From assembly GCA_018402255.1 (NCBI GenBank), contig JAGYIS010000004.1:558001-622000 (forward strand): a stretch of DNA of 64,000 bases. Direction: 5' to 3'. The notes under the pieces were generated by a model. That model searched no databases. It saw only the letters and a list, made by a program, of their open reading frames with translations, and had not been told where the DNA came from. Each line of letters starts with the position of its first letter. Position 1 is the first letter of the stretch. The DNA comes from Marinobacter sp. (GTDB lineage: Bacteria > Pseudomonadota > Gammaproteobacteria > Pseudomonadales > Oleiphilaceae). The position numbers and the translations under genes are program-made. Positions 26,744 through 36,335 of this stretch are shown piece by piece.

Positions 26744-26800
26744 TCTTTAAAATTCCTTTCCTCTGCGGTTATTCACACTCGCATCCTGCCTGTACTGGTA

Positions 26801-26826
26801 AACTCTCCCGAAAAATCAGGAGAGTT
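26801..26826 (+). promoter_or_regulatory. Hairpin sequestering the glpK ribosome binding site
   Basis: AACTCTCC (26801-26808) pairs perfectly with GGAGAGTT (26819-26826) across a ten-base loop. The second arm is the Shine-Dalgarno sequence of glpK, whose ATG is at 26829. Translation could be limited unless the helix is opened by ribosomes, temperature or a factor. Confidence 0.5.
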
Positions 26827-26828
26827 GC

Positions 26829-28310
26829 ATGTCCCCCTATTTGCTCGCCATTGACCAGGGCACAACCAGTTCCCGGGCGATTGTGTTTGATGCCAGCGGA
26901 GTTCAGGTTGCGGTTGCCCAGCAGGAGTTTCACCAGTATTTCCCGAAAGATGGCTGGGTTGAGCATGATGCGCTGGAAATCTGGGACAGCACCCTGATGG
27001 TGTGTCGCAGCGTGCTGGATAAGGCGGGCATTCAAGCGGCTGAGCTGGCCGGTATTGGCATTACCAATCAGCGTGAGACCACCATCCTTTGGGACCGCAA
27101 AACCGGCCAGCCCATTCATCATGCTGTCGTCTGGCAGGACCGGCGCACGGCGTCAGTCTGCACCAAGCTGAAATCGGATGGCCACGAAGACCTGGTGGTC
27201 GAACGCACCGGTTTACTGATAGACCCCTATTTTTCCGCCACCAAAATCGCCTGGCTACTGGATAACGTTGAAGGTGCCCGGCAGCGGGCAGAGGCCGGTG
27301 AGCTGGCTTTCGGGACCGTTGATAGCTGGTTGCTGTGGAACCTGACCAAAGGTGAGTCGCACTTCACCGATGCAACCAATGCCTCCCGCACCGCTTTGTT
27401 TAACATCCATACTCAGGATTGGGATCAGGATTTGCTGACCTTGTTCCGGGTGCCGAAAGCGTTGCTGCCCGGGGTGCTGGACAGTGCGGATGACTTTGGT
27501 GTGACCGCTTCCGAATGGCTGGGAGGCCCCGTCAAGGTGGCCGGGATTGCCGGAGACCAGCATGCAGCGTTAATAGGGCAGGCCTGCTTCGATCCCGGTA
27601 TGGCCAAGAGCACCTATGGCACCGGCTGTTTTCTCATGCTGAACACCGGTGACAAAGCCCTGCGCTCGGAAAATCGCCTGCTCACCACCATGGCCTACCG
27701 GTTGAACGGCAAGCCATGCTACGCCATCGAAGGCAGTATTTTCGTCGCCGGAGCCGCCATGCAGTGGTTGCGTGACGGCTTGCGATTGATTAAGCATGCC
27801 AGTGAATCCACCGGGCATGCGGAATCTGTTGGCGTGGATAATCCGGTGTATCTGGTGCCGGCATTCACCGGACTGGGTGCCCCTCACTGGGATCCGAATG
27901 CCCGGGGTGCGATTCTCGGGCTTACTCGCGATACCGGGATTGCAGAGATTGTCACCGCCGGTTTGCAGTCGGTGTGCTATCAGACCAAAGACCTGGTCAG
28001 GGCCATTCGCAACGACGGAGCGCCGCTGGAATCGTTACGGGTCGATGGCGGCATGGCGGTCAACGATTGGGTGATGCAGTTTTTGGCAGACATACTTCAT
28101 GTCACGGTTGATCGGCCGAAAGTGACAGAAACGACCGCCTTGGGAGCAGCCTACCTTGCCGGCTTGCAGACAGGCGTATTTGAGAGCCTGGAGCAGATTT
28201 CCGGGATGTGGGAGCGTGAACGGCAGTTCCAGCCGGATATGAAACCGGCGCTTCGGGAATCCCTTTATGCCGGCTGGCTGGATGCCGTAGAACGCGTCTG
28301 CAACAACTGA
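26829..28310 (+). CDS. glpK: Glycerol kinase
   Basis: A 493-residue FGGY-family sugar kinase; the E. coli enzyme is about 500 residues. The N-terminal phosphate loop is [15 protein letters not shown], the glycerol-contact region is [19 protein letters not shown], and the C-terminal ATPase lobe contains [12 protein letters not shown]. It phosphorylates glycerol to sn-glycerol 3-phosphate in the cytoplasm, feeding phospholipid synthesis or glycolysis. No glpF, glpD or glpR is adjacent. The start ATG follows a Shine-Dalgarno element that lies within a small hairpin (26801-26826). Confidence 0.97.
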   Translation: MSPYLLAIDQGTTSSRAIVFDASGVQVAVAQQEFHQYFPKDGWVEHDALEIWDSTLMVCRSVLDKAGIQAAELAGIGITNQRETTILWDRKTGQPIHHAVVWQDRRTASVCTKLKSDGHEDLVVERTGLLIDPYFSATKIAWLLDNVEGARQRAEAGELAFGTVDSWLLWNLTKGESHFTDATNASRTALFNIHTQDWDQDLLTLFRVPKALLPGVLDSADDFGVTASEWLGGPVKVAGIAGDQHAALIGQACFDPGMAKSTYGTGCFLMLNTGDKALRSENRLLTTMAYRLNGKPCYAIEGSIFVAGAAMQWLRDGLRLIKHASESTGHAESVGVDNPVYLVPAFTGLGAPHWDPNARGAILGLTRDTGIAEIVTAGLQSVCYQTKDLVRAIRNDGAPLESLRVDGGMAVNDWVMQFLADILHVTVDRPKVTETTALGAAYLAGLQTGVFESLEQISGMWERERQFQPDMKPALRESLYAGWLDAVERVCNN

Positions 28311-28320
28311 CTGCGCAGGC

Positions 28321-29394
28321 TCAGCTGATGCGTTCGAAGGCGATCAGGTGGTCGGCTTCGACGCGCACGGGTACATGCTCACCCATGTGAAAGTCGAGGT
28401 GGCTCCGGAACAGGGCTTCAAACTCGGTATCCTCAGAGCACCGGAAGCGGTACAGGGTAGAGGTGCCCGCAAAGGTTTTTTCCACCACCTTCGGGCGCAG
28501 GTCTGAATCGGCATCATAAACGATGTCGTCCGGGCGGATCAGCACATCCAGCAGCGTACCAGGCTCCCATTTGTAGGCCCGGTTGCCGTGGATGACGCCC
28601 AGCTCAGAGTCAATGGTGTCAGGCCCCAGGGCTGTGCCGGGAATGAAACCACCCTGGCCGACAAAGCTGGCGACAAAGCGATTGGCCGGTTCGTGGTAAA
28701 GGTTGTAGGGCACATCCCACTGCTGTAGGCCACCGTCTTTGAGAACCGCCACCTGGTCGCACATGGCAAAGGCTTCCTGCTGGTCGTGGGTGACCAGGAT
28801 GGCACTGATGCCCAGCGTTTTCAGAATATCGCGCACATCCAGGCTGAGGCGGCGGCGAAGGTCGGTATCCAGGTTTGAGAAGGGTTCATCCAGCAGGATC
28901 AGCGTTGGTTCGGGTGCCAGTGCGCGGGCCAGTGCAACGCGTTGCTGCTGGCCGCCGGAAAGCTCATGGGGATAGTTGTCGGCCAGATCTTGCAGGTGCA
29001 CCAGGTTGAGCAGCTCCATCACCTTGCCGCGCCGTTCGGCTTTTTTCAGGGCGTTCAGACCGAAACCCACGTTATCCGCAATGGTCAGGTGGGGGAACAG
29101 GGCGTAATCCTGAAATACCATGCCGATCTTGCGTTTCTCGGGGGCGAGAGTGCGACCGGGCAGGCTGATGGCCTGGGATTGCAGCTGGATTTCTCCGGCA
29201 TTCAGTGGAAGAAAACCGGCCAGGGCTCGGAGAATCGTGCTCTTGCCGCAGCCACTGGGGCCGAGCAAACAGCCAATATCACCATGACTCAGTGCAAAAT
29301 TGACATTTTTGATCACTGAATCGCCGCCGTAGCCGCAGGACAGGTTGTTAACTTCCAGCAGCCAGTCGGCCGCAGGCACCAGAGCGTCGGGCAT
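28321..29394 (-). CDS. ABC transporter ATP-binding protein, FbpC/PotA-like
   Basis: A 357-residue importer-type ATPase. It has Walker A GPSGCGKST, the Q-loop in MVFQDYALFPHLT, signature LSGGQQQR, Walker B LILLDEPFSN and the H-loop LVTHDQQEAF. The C-terminal 100 residues form a TOBE-like regulatory domain. Sequence style matches ferric iron (FbpC) or spermidine/putrescine ATPases. It follows argF by three bases, with no permease or binding-protein gene adjacent, so its partners must be encoded elsewhere. The same argF-ATPase pairing is, as I recall, present in Pseudomonas aeruginosa. Confidence 0.92.
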   Translation of the reverse strand: MPDALVPAADWLLEVNNLSCGYGGDSVIKNVNFALSHGDIGCLLGPSGCGKSTILRALAGFLPLNAGEIQLQSQAISLPGRTLAPEKRKIGMVFQDYALFPHLTIADNVGFGLNALKKAERRGKVMELLNLVHLQDLADNYPHELSGGQQQRVALARALAPEPTLILLDEPFSNLDTDLRRRLSLDVRDILKTLGISAILVTHDQQEAFAMCDQVAVLKDGGLQQWDVPYNLYHEPANRFVASFVGQGGFIPGTALGPDTIDSELGVIHGNRAYKWEPGTLLDVLIRPDDIVYDADSDLRPKVVEKTFAGTSTLYRFRCSEDTEFEALFRSHLDFHMGEHVPVRVEADHLIAFERIS

Positions 29395-29397
29395 GGA

Positions 29398-30312
29398 TCA
29401 GTCCAGGCGGTTAAGTATGAGGAATTCGAGCAGGGCTTTTTGGGCATGCAGACGGTTTTCTGCCTCATGCCAGACAACTGAGCCCGGATGCTCCATCATA
29501 TCGGCCGAAATTTCCTCGCCGCGATGGGCGGGCAGGCAATGCATGAACAGGGCATCCTTGGCCGCCACCGACATCAGTTTCGGGTTGATCTGATAGTTGC
29601 GGAAGGCTTTCTCCCGGGCTTTCTGTTCGTCTTCCTGACCCATGGAGGCCCAAACGTCGGTAACCAGCAGGTCGGCGTTCCGGGCTGCGTCTTCAGGTTC
29701 CCGGACCACGGTGACCCGATCGCTGTGCGCATTGAGCAACGAAGCGGCGGGCTCGTAGCCTTCAGGGCAGGCCACGTTCAGATGGAAATCAAACTGTTCG
29801 GCGGCGTTGATGTAGGAGTGGCACATATTGTTGCCGTCGCCAATCCACGCCACAGTGGCGCCGCGAATGCTGCCACGGTGCTCGCGATAGGTTTGCATGT
29901 CAGCCAGTAACTGGCAGGGGTGGAAATCGTCTGTCAGCGCATTGATGACCGGCTTGCTGGAGGCGGCGGCGAACTTTTCGACCGTTTCGTGAGCGAACGT
30001 CCGGATCATCACCGCATCGACCATGCTGGAGATGACGATCGCGGAATCTTCGATGGGTTCGCCCCGGCCAAGCTGGGTATCCCGTGGCGACAGAAACAGG
30101 GCGGCACCTCCGAGCTGAGTCATGCCTGCCTCGAAAGATACCCGGGTGCGAGTCGATGATTTCTCGAAAATCATCGCCAGGACGCGATTTTTCAGGGAGT
30201 CCCGAGTTTTTCCCGCGTGCCACTCCGCGCGGAGCCTGGAGGCATGATCCAGCAGCTGCTCCAGCTCACCGGTGGTCATGTCGTTCAGTGTCAGAAAATG
30301 TCTTGCTGCCAT
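29398..30312 (-). CDS. argF: Ornithine carbamoyltransferase, anabolic
   Basis: A 304-residue enzyme of arginine biosynthesis, joining carbamoyl phosphate and ornithine to citrulline. The carbamoyl-phosphate loop [10 protein letters not shown] lies near residues 54-63, HPCQLLADM near 130, and the ornithine-binding [10 protein letters not shown] near residue 265. The ATG at 30312 ([11 protein letters not shown]) matches family N-termini, so the longer frame upstream was rejected. It heads a two-gene unit with the ABC ATPase and is divergent from grxD across 210 bases. It uses ornithine, also the head group of the lipid made by the olsBA genes of this window. Confidence 0.97.
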   Translation of the reverse strand: MAARHFLTLNDMTTGELEQLLDHASRLRAEWHAGKTRDSLKNRVLAMIFEKSSTRTRVSFEAGMTQLGGAALFLSPRDTQLGRGEPIEDSAIVISSMVDAVMIRTFAHETVEKFAAASSKPVINALTDDFHPCQLLADMQTYREHRGSIRGATVAWIGDGNNMCHSYINAAEQFDFHLNVACPEGYEPAASLLNAHSDRVTVVREPEDAARNADLLVTDVWASMGQEDEQKAREKAFRNYQINPKLMSVAAKDALFMHCLPAHRGEEISADMMEHPGSVVWHEAENRLHAQKALLEFLILNRLD

Positions 30313-30522
30313 GAATGGCCCCTGCTTCAAGGAAACTGCAATTCGGTTAGCATCTGAAAAAGCCAACAAGTCTAGCCCTTCGTAACCCTGAAAACAACGC
30401 TGCGGGTGCCGCCGTTGTTCCGGGTCAAAAACTCGGGTTTGGTGGGAATTCGCACACCCGTGTACAATAGTTGTCAAACGCCGTGTGACGGCAAAGCTGA
30501 CGTCAATCAGAGGTACCAGTTC

Positions 30523-30849
30523 ATGGACATTAACGACACGATCAAGAGCCAGCTCGAAGAAAATCCGGTCATTCTTTATATGAAGGGAACGCCCCAGGCG
30601 CCCCAGTGTGGTTTTTCTTCGCGCACGGTTCAGGCACTGATGGCCTGCGGCGAGCGGTTTGCCTTTGTAAACATTCTGGATAATCAGGAGCTGCGCGAGG
30701 CGCTCAAGGTTTACTCCAGCTGGCCAACCTATCCGCAGCTCTATATTGGCGGTGAGCTGGTCGGCGGTTGTGACATCATCATGGAGATGTCAGAAAGTGG
30801 TGAATTGACCAAAGCGGTCAAGGACGCGGTCAAGCAAGCCGAAGCCTGA
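30523..30849 (+). CDS. grxD: Monothiol glutaredoxin, Grx4 family
   Basis: A 108-residue glutaredoxin with the CGFS active site (Cys29 in PQCGFSSRT). Family features [19 protein letters not shown] (cis-proline and glutathione-binding GG) are intact. Such proteins carry a bridging [2Fe-2S] cluster and, with BolA partners, move iron-sulfur clusters and sense iron status. The ATG at 30523 follows an AGAGG ribosome binding site. It converges on the tonB-like gene eight bases away. Confidence 0.97.
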   Translation: MDINDTIKSQLEENPVILYMKGTPQAPQCGFSSRTVQALMACGERFAFVNILDNQELREALKVYSSWPTYPQLYIGGELVGGCDIIMEMSESGELTKAVKDAVKQAEA

Positions 30850-30857
30850 TAACTGGC

Positions 30858-31616
30858 TTAGTCGCGCTTCGGGGTAAACACCAGCGTTACCTCGAAGCGG
30901 TCAGTCGTCTCTCCTTTTGGCTCCGGGTAGGGGCTGGCTGCCAGCGCTGCCCGGTAAGCCGCATCATCAATTCCTGATAAACCCGTCGATTGCACCACTC
31001 TTGCCCTGGTCAGGGCACCGTTCTGTAGTATTCTCAGTTCCAGTTCCATGGTGACCGCCCGTTCCAGTTTGGTAATGGCTGGCACGCGTTGCTGTTCCAA
31101 CGTTTGCGCCAGGTGGGTGGCCAGTAAAATCAGGTAAGGATCATTTTCGATGGGTGACCTGGTGATCCGCTGAATCGTTTCCTGTTGCTCCGCTCGCTCT
31201 GAGTGAAGCGCCGCCGTTGCGACGGTTGCGGCACTTGGCTGCGAGGATGGCGTGTTGTCGGCGGGCGTTTCAGCCGGTGGCTGGACAGCGGGCGCGGGAT
31301 GGGTAACGGCGCGGTTTGTTGCGCGTTGAGTGGTGATCTCTGGTGAGTGCGGCGCAACGGTGAAATCGGGGTGACGGGATTGTGCAGGAACGGTCGGGTC
31401 TTCCGGAGTAGCGGCGCGGGCAGGGTTGGCGGAGGTTGCTTGCGATGCCGGTGCGTTCAGGCTGAAGACCAACCGATGGCTGAACTCCTGCTGATCCTGG
31501 ATTGGCGATGACAGCCCGGCAAACAGCAGTGTATGTGCCAGGACTGCCAAGGATAATGCAAGAACCAAGCGGTAGGATCCCGGTACTGAAGGAGGTCGAA
31601 AACCCGGCTCCGGCAT
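30858..31616 (-). CDS. TonB family energy transducer
   Basis: A 252-residue protein. A single N-terminal membrane anchor spans about residues 14-34 (LVLALSLAVLAHTLLFAG). A proline/alanine-rich periplasmic linker follows (about 55-130), then a TonB C-terminal domain near residues 170-250, with YPEPKGETTDRFEVTLVF. TonB proteins couple the proton-motive force to outer-membrane transporters. No exbB/exbD genes are adjacent. The ATG at 31616 lies five bases after the stop of the DUF1631 gene, so they form an operon. It may be a dedicated or accessory TonB. Confidence 0.85.
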   Translation of the reverse strand: MPEPGFRPPSVPGSYRLVLALSLAVLAHTLLFAGLSSPIQDQQEFSHRLVFSLNAPASQATSANPARAATPEDPTVPAQSRHPDFTVAPHSPEITTQRATNRAVTHPAPAVQPPAETPADNTPSSQPSAATVATAALHSERAEQQETIQRITRSPIENDPYLILLATHLAQTLEQQRVPAITKLERAVTMELELRILQNGALTRARVVQSTGLSGIDDAAYRAALAASPYPEPKGETTDRFEVTLVFTPKRD

Positions 31617-31620
31617 TGTA

Positions 31621-33831
31621 TCAGGCGGTGCTGGAGCGCAGGTTGCCCACAACGGCGTTGAGTGCTCGGTCAATCAAGGCGCCCTGCTCAAGCATCGTCA
31701 GGCGCCCTCGGCGCATTTCATGGGCCAGTTCAATGCGCGTTTTCTCAATGACTTTCAAACCCATGCGATTCACAAACACAAAGCAGTCAGCTTCTTCGAT
31801 GACGGCTGAAAGCTTGCACCGGAAGCTCGCACCATTAACCAGTCGAAACTCCATCCAGCTGCCGATTTCGACGGTGTCGAGTTTCGCTACGTACTCGGCA
31901 ACGGCTGCATCTTCCAGTTCCTGCTGACGTTCGACCGCGGTCTGGTGAACGGTAGGTGCTTCTTCGTCAGCCTCTGCCGGACTGTCCTGTCGTGCTTCGA
32001 TGGCCGCGTTGGTGCGAAAGGCTTCCGCCAGTTCGTGCTTCAGTTGCCCCATCATGTGATCCAGTCGGGAGGCGTTGTATGACACCTCCTCCAGTCCGGC
32101 TCTGAGGGATTTCAGCAGGCCTGGCACTACGCGGACCCACTGGTCGCGCTCTTCGTCTTCTTCATGGGGGTGCAGGCACCAGATCAGGTCGTCCACAATT
32201 CGGGTGGTCTCATGCCAGCGGTGCTCTGTGTCGTCACGAAGGTACGCCAGAAACATGACCCGGCTCCAGCCATTCATCAGAATGTCGCGCACCGACTCGG
32301 GCAGGTGATATCGGGAGACTTTCTCTTTCAGCAATCGATCGACAGCTTCCTGGGCTTTCTGGGATTTGATACGACCACGTTCGGATTCCCGGGTGCGCTG
32401 CTCCACCAGTGACGCTTTGCGATTCTCTCGCTCAAGGAACTGCTCAAACTCCAGGTTCAGGGTTTCAAACAGGGCCACGTCACCGTCAAATTCGTTCAAA
32501 ATCCGTTGCACCACGTTGTGAATCTGTCCATAAAGCTTGTCTCGGGTCTTTTCGTCACTGTTGCTCCAGCCAATACCTGCACGAGCCAGTGAGTTGAGCA
32601 GTTTGCGGGCAGGGTGGTTTGCTTTGCTGAAGAAGCTCTTGTCTTTAATGACAACTTTCAGAATCGGAATCTGCAGCCGGCTGATCAGCACTTGAACCGG
32701 GGCTGACAGGTTATAGTCGTCCAGGATGAACTCGAACAGCATGGAAACCAGGTTGATCAGATCTTCGTCGACTTCATTCAGCGCCGGCTTCCGGCCGTCC
32801 TGGCTGTCCGCTTTGGTCAGAAGCTGTTGTACGAGCTGTCTGAGGTCAACGTCAACCGGGGTGCCGGTGCTGAGGTTGTCAAAATCAGTCTGGGTCTGTT
32901 GGCTGGGTAGTGCGTTGAGCATGTCTGCCAATTCACGGCCGCCGATGACCCGCAAGGATGGGTCGGCACTGCGGGGTGGCATGCCGGAGTTGGCTCGCTG
33001 CAGCGCGAGCATCTGCCGAATTTGGTCAAAAACAACGGTGTCTTCTGGCCGCTGCTCATAGGCCGCTGCTGTGTCGGGTGCTGAGGGTGGGCTTTCTTTC
33101 GCCGACTGTTCCGGAGTTTTGCCTTGTTGTCCCGTTTTGCCGTGGTAACGGAAATTGGGAATTACCCCGGCCTGGATAAGAATCCGGTTGGCTTCATCCA
33201 GAAGCATGCCCAGATTGGACACCACGTAACGATCGTATTGCTTGAGAACGATCAGCCGCTCGCGGATCTGTATCTCCAGCGCCTGGATGGCTTCCGTAAA
33301 GGCACTGCAAAGGTGCTCCGGAGCCATCGGGTTGACGGGCGAGTCCTGGGTGGCATCAGGGTAAACTTCAGTAAATCTGGCCTGTAACTGCAGTAAAGGC
33401 CCCTGAAAATGCGCTTTTGCCTTGGTGATCATGGCATTCAGTGCGACCTGCTCTTCCAGATCGTCATTGCCTACGAGGGCGAGGGTGTCGGCGTTGGATG
33501 GCTGAGCGGATTCCTGAGGATGCAGCTGCCCGGCGTGGGGCGGGTTCGCAAAGAATTGAGCAACGGCGTTCTGAAAATGACGCTCCACACCTTTACGCTT
33601 GATGCGAATCTCGCGCATCGCTTCAAAGTACCGGTTTTGCTCGTTGTTGCTGCGGGCGTTGTTGGCCAGTTCGAACAGAGAATCATCGACGGCATCAAAC
33701 GCGCCCTGCAGCAGGTCTCCCAGACCCGCAACAACGGTATCACGGATACGAGCTACCTCCGCAGGAACTGGCCCATTACTGGCCGCCTCTCTGTGCTCGC
33801 GGAGGTAATGTATGCCGGACTGCTTGTTCAT
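31621..33831 (-). CDS. DUF1631 family protein
   Basis: A 736-residue cytoplasmic protein of the DUF1631 family. The sequence is predominantly charged and helical, with no membrane segment. The final 80 residues (VEIGSWMEFRLVNGASFRC, DCFVFVNRMGLKVIEKTRIE) form a small beta domain with a PilZ-like look, though I see no clear RxxxR c-di-GMP motif. The function of the family is unknown. It leads a unit with the tonB-like gene. I recognise no catalytic residues. Confidence 0.82.
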   Translation of the reverse strand: MNKQSGIHYLREHREAASNGPVPAEVARIRDTVVAGLGDLLQGAFDAVDDSLFELANNARSNNEQNRYFEAMREIRIKRKGVERHFQNAVAQFFANPPHAGQLHPQESAQPSNADTLALVGNDDLEEQVALNAMITKAKAHFQGPLLQLQARFTEVYPDATQDSPVNPMAPEHLCSAFTEAIQALEIQIRERLIVLKQYDRYVVSNLGMLLDEANRILIQAGVIPNFRYHGKTGQQGKTPEQSAKESPPSAPDTAAAYEQRPEDTVVFDQIRQMLALQRANSGMPPRSADPSLRVIGGRELADMLNALPSQQTQTDFDNLSTGTPVDVDLRQLVQQLLTKADSQDGRKPALNEVDEDLINLVSMLFEFILDDYNLSAPVQVLISRLQIPILKVVIKDKSFFSKANHPARKLLNSLARAGIGWSNSDEKTRDKLYGQIHNVVQRILNEFDGDVALFETLNLEFEQFLERENRKASLVEQRTRESERGRIKSQKAQEAVDRLLKEKVSRYHLPESVRDILMNGWSRVMFLAYLRDDTEHRWHETTRIVDDLIWCLHPHEEDEERDQWVRVVPGLLKSLRAGLEEVSYNASRLDHMMGQLKHELAEAFRTNAAIEARQDSPAEADEEAPTVHQTAVERQQELEDAAVAEYVAKLDTVEIGSWMEFRLVNGASFRCKLSAVIEEADCFVFVNRMGLKVIEKTRIELAHEMRRGRLTMLEQGALIDRALNAVVGNLRSSTA

Positions 33832-33961
33832 GGCCGACTCCTATTTGCGCCTCAACCGGATACATGACCGAGCTTACTTTCTTCTATTATTAGATTATTG
33901 GTTAAATTTAGCGCATTTCCTGTCTGATGAACATGACTAAACGCTAACCTGAGATGGCATT

Positions 33962-34012
33962 CAACAAAACGGCCCGGTTGGCAGCGGTGTTGCGTTGCCT
34001 GTTACTGGGCCT
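33962..34012 (-). terminator. Terminator-like hairpin after the CNNM/CorC gene
   Basis: On the minus strand GGCCCAGTAACAGGCA pairs imperfectly with TGCCAACCGGGCC across a 12-base loop, followed by GTTTTGTT. The hairpin overlaps the last codons of the gene at 34002-35294. Confidence 0.55.
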
Positions 34013-35294
34013 TTCTCATTGAAAGGTGCCGTTTGTTGCGGCGCTTTGGGTGCACGATCGCCGCTTTTACCACGTTATCCTTGATCTGCAGTACTTCAAC
34101 CCGATGGCCTGTTATTTTAAGGCACACGTTGGTCTCAGGGATATTTTCCAGTGTTTCTGTAATCAATCCGTTAAGGGTCTTGGGTCCGTCTGTTGGTAAC
34201 TTCCAGCCCAGAGTCTTGTTAATGCTGCGCACGGCGGCGCCACCATCAATGATATAAGTGCCATCATCCTGCGGAATGATGTCTGGCGAGGTCGAGGCAT
34301 AGTCCGTCGTGAACTCGCCAACAATTTCTTCCAGAATATCCTCGAGCGTTGCCAGGCCCAGGACATCGCCATATTCGTCAACCACGATGCCGAAGCGGCG
34401 GCGGCCTTTCTGGAAGTTCAGTAACTGGGTGTTCAGGGGCGTGCTCTCGGGAATGAAGTAGGGCTCCTGGCACAGCTGCATCAGCATGGCCTTGTTGATG
34501 TCTTCTTCCTGCAGCAGCTTGGTGACACTGCGAAGATGCAGGATGCCCTGGATGTTGTTGATGTCCCCTTTGTAAACCGGCAGCCGTGTATGCTGGCTGC
34601 TTCTGAGCTGTCGCAGGATGGTGTCGGTGTCGTCTTCCAGGTCGATGCCAATGACTTCGTTACGGGGCACCATGATGTCGTTTACGGTCACCTTTTCCAG
34701 GTCCAGAATGCCGACCAGCATGTCTTTATGTTTTGCCGGGATCAGTGCGCCGGCTTCGTTGACCACGGTTCTCAATTCTTCCCGGCTCAAATGGTCTTCG
34801 CCAGCCTGGGCGGATGACACGCCGATGATTCTGAGTATGCCTGTGGTAAACAGGTTGACGGCCCACACCAGCGGATAAAGGATCTTCAGCAGAGGCCCCA
34901 GGACATGGCTTGCCGGGAAGGCGATCTTTTCAGGGAACAGCGCTGCCAGTGTCTTGGGCGTTACCTCTGCGAAAATCAGGATGACAATGGTCAGCAGCAC
35001 CGTTGCGATGGCGATGCCGGCGTCACCCCAAATCCGGATGGCAATAACCGTGGCAATGGCGGAGGCGAAAATATTAACAAAGTTATTGCCGATCAGGATC
35101 ACGCCGATCAATTGGTCGGTTCGGTTGAGGAGCCCCTGCGCTCGACGCGCGCCTTTGTGCCCGGTCTTGGCCATGTGCTTCAGGCGGTACCGGTTGAGAG
35201 ACATCATTCCGGTTTCTGAGCTTGAAAAGAAGGCCGAAAGTATGATCAGACCGCCGAGGAGAATGAACAGCGCCGTGAGCGATGTTTCGTTCAA
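34002..35294 (-). CDS. CNNM/CorC-type transporter or efflux-associated protein (HlyC/CorC family)
   Basis: A 430-residue protein with the DUF21 (CNNM) membrane domain at about residues 1-185. Two CBS motifs follow near 200-325 (IMVPRNEVIGIDLEDDTD, VVDEYGDVLGLATLEDIL), then a C-terminal CorC/HlyC transporter-associated domain near 345-415 (DGTYIIDGGAAVRSINK). Family members are linked to magnesium and cobalt efflux or homeostasis, and the CBS pair binds nucleotides. It lies 76 bases from the CcsA-like gene on the same strand and may be co-transcribed. Confidence 0.92.
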   Translation of the reverse strand: MNETSLTALFILLGGLIILSAFFSSSETGMMSLNRYRLKHMAKTGHKGARRAQGLLNRTDQLIGVILIGNNFVNIFASAIATVIAIRIWGDAGIAIATVLLTIVILIFAEVTPKTLAALFPEKIAFPASHVLGPLLKILYPLVWAVNLFTTGILRIIGVSSAQAGEDHLSREELRTVVNEAGALIPAKHKDMLVGILDLEKVTVNDIMVPRNEVIGIDLEDDTDTILRQLRSSQHTRLPVYKGDINNIQGILHLRSVTKLLQEEDINKAMLMQLCQEPYFIPESTPLNTQLLNFQKGRRRFGIVVDEYGDVLGLATLEDILEEIVGEFTTDYASTSPDIIPQDDGTYIIDGGAAVRSINKTLGWKLPTDGPKTLNGLITETLENIPETNVCLKITGHRVEVLQIKDNVVKAAIVHPKRRNKRHLSMRKAQ

Positions 35295-35370
35295 GAGAAA
35301 ACCCTTTTGTTGACGACAAGCTTGGAAAATAAGTTGTGCTGGTTTCTGCTGTCAAGGCTGTATGGGGCGG

Positions 35371-36177
35371 TCAGGCCCCTTTCTGAAAAATAAACTCCAG
35401 GACAAACTTGCTGCCATAGAAGGCCAGCATCAGCAGAGCGCAGCCCGCGAGGGTCCAGCGACTGGCGGTTAGCCCTCGCCAGCCCTTGGTGTAGCGCCCG
35501 GCCAGAAGGGCGACGAATACCAGCAGGGAAAGCAGGGAGAACAGGGTTTTGTGGGCCAGATCCTGGGCAAACAGGTCTTCAATAAACAGTGCGCCCGTGA
35601 CGATCGCAAGAACCAGCAGCACCACCCCGGCCCAGACCAGTTCGAATAGCAACGATTCCATGGTTTGCAATGGCGGCAGGTTGCGCACCAACAGGCTGTT
35701 GTAATTGCGTTTGAGTTGACGATTCTGGATATAGAGCAGGATGGCCTGGATGGCGGCGAGCGTAAACAGGCTGTAGGCGGTCACGGACAGCGCAATGTGT
35801 GACAGCATGCCGTAGCTTTGGTCGGGTACCAGGCGAGAGGGGGCGTGGGTGATCAGCGCCATCACAATGGTCAGCGCTGCCATTGGGTAGGCGGCGAGGA
35901 ACAGGCTCGAAACAGGTTTGGTCAGGTTCAGTCCCAGCAACAGGAAGGTGACCAGCCAGGAAATCAGCACCGAACTCTTGAAGAAGCTCAGGTCGAAGCC
36001 GCCGTCCAGGTGAACGGTTTGGGCGATCAGCAAGCCATGCCCGACCAGTGCAAGCACACCAATCAGCGTGGTGATGGCCAGATTGCTCTGTACTCGCCCC
36101 CGAAAGTGCAATGCGTGCAGGGCAGTGCCAACGCTGTACAGAAACAGTGCGATAACCGCGAGAATCAGCGTTCCCAT
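35371..36177 (-). CDS. CcsA-like inner membrane protein (YpjD family)
   Basis: A 268-residue polytopic membrane protein with about eight hydrophobic helices. It is of the cytochrome c assembly (CcsA/CcmC-like) family usually called YpjD when located next to ffh, as here. The expected tryptophan-rich WWD haem motif of true CcmC proteins is not evident, and its role is not established. It is divergent from ffh, and this YpjD-ffh-rpsP layout is widely conserved in gammaproteobacteria. Confidence 0.88.
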   Translation of the reverse strand: MGTLILAVIALFLYSVGTALHALHFRGRVQSNLAITTLIGVLALVGHGLLIAQTVHLDGGFDLSFFKSSVLISWLVTFLLLGLNLTKPVSSLFLAAYPMAALTIVMALITHAPSRLVPDQSYGMLSHIALSVTAYSLFTLAAIQAILLYIQNRQLKRNYNSLLVRNLPPLQTMESLLFELVWAGVVLLVLAIVTGALFIEDLFAQDLAHKTLFSLLSLLVFVALLAGRYTKGWRGLTASRWTLAGCALLMLAFYGSKFVLEFIFQKGA

Positions 36178-36219
36178 GACATCCTTAACGTGTTGTCTTT
36201 AATGAAAGCGGGTGCGGAG

Positions 36220-36250
36220 TTGTTCAGAGGCTCCGTAGTCTGGGTATAAT
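36220..36250 (+). promoter_or_regulatory. Probable sigma-70 promoter for ffh
   Basis: A perfect -10 TATAAT lies at 36245-36250. TTCAGA at 36223-36228 is 16 bases upstream and TTGTTC at 36220 is 19 bases upstream as weaker -35 choices. It is 85 bases ahead of the ffh start. Confidence 0.6.
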
Positions 36251-36335
36251 GTCGCGATTATGCAACAGGAATCAAGCGGCCAGCCTTGGTAGCTTGGTTT
36301 GTGTGAACAATTTCTCCGGGGTACGGAAGAGCAAC

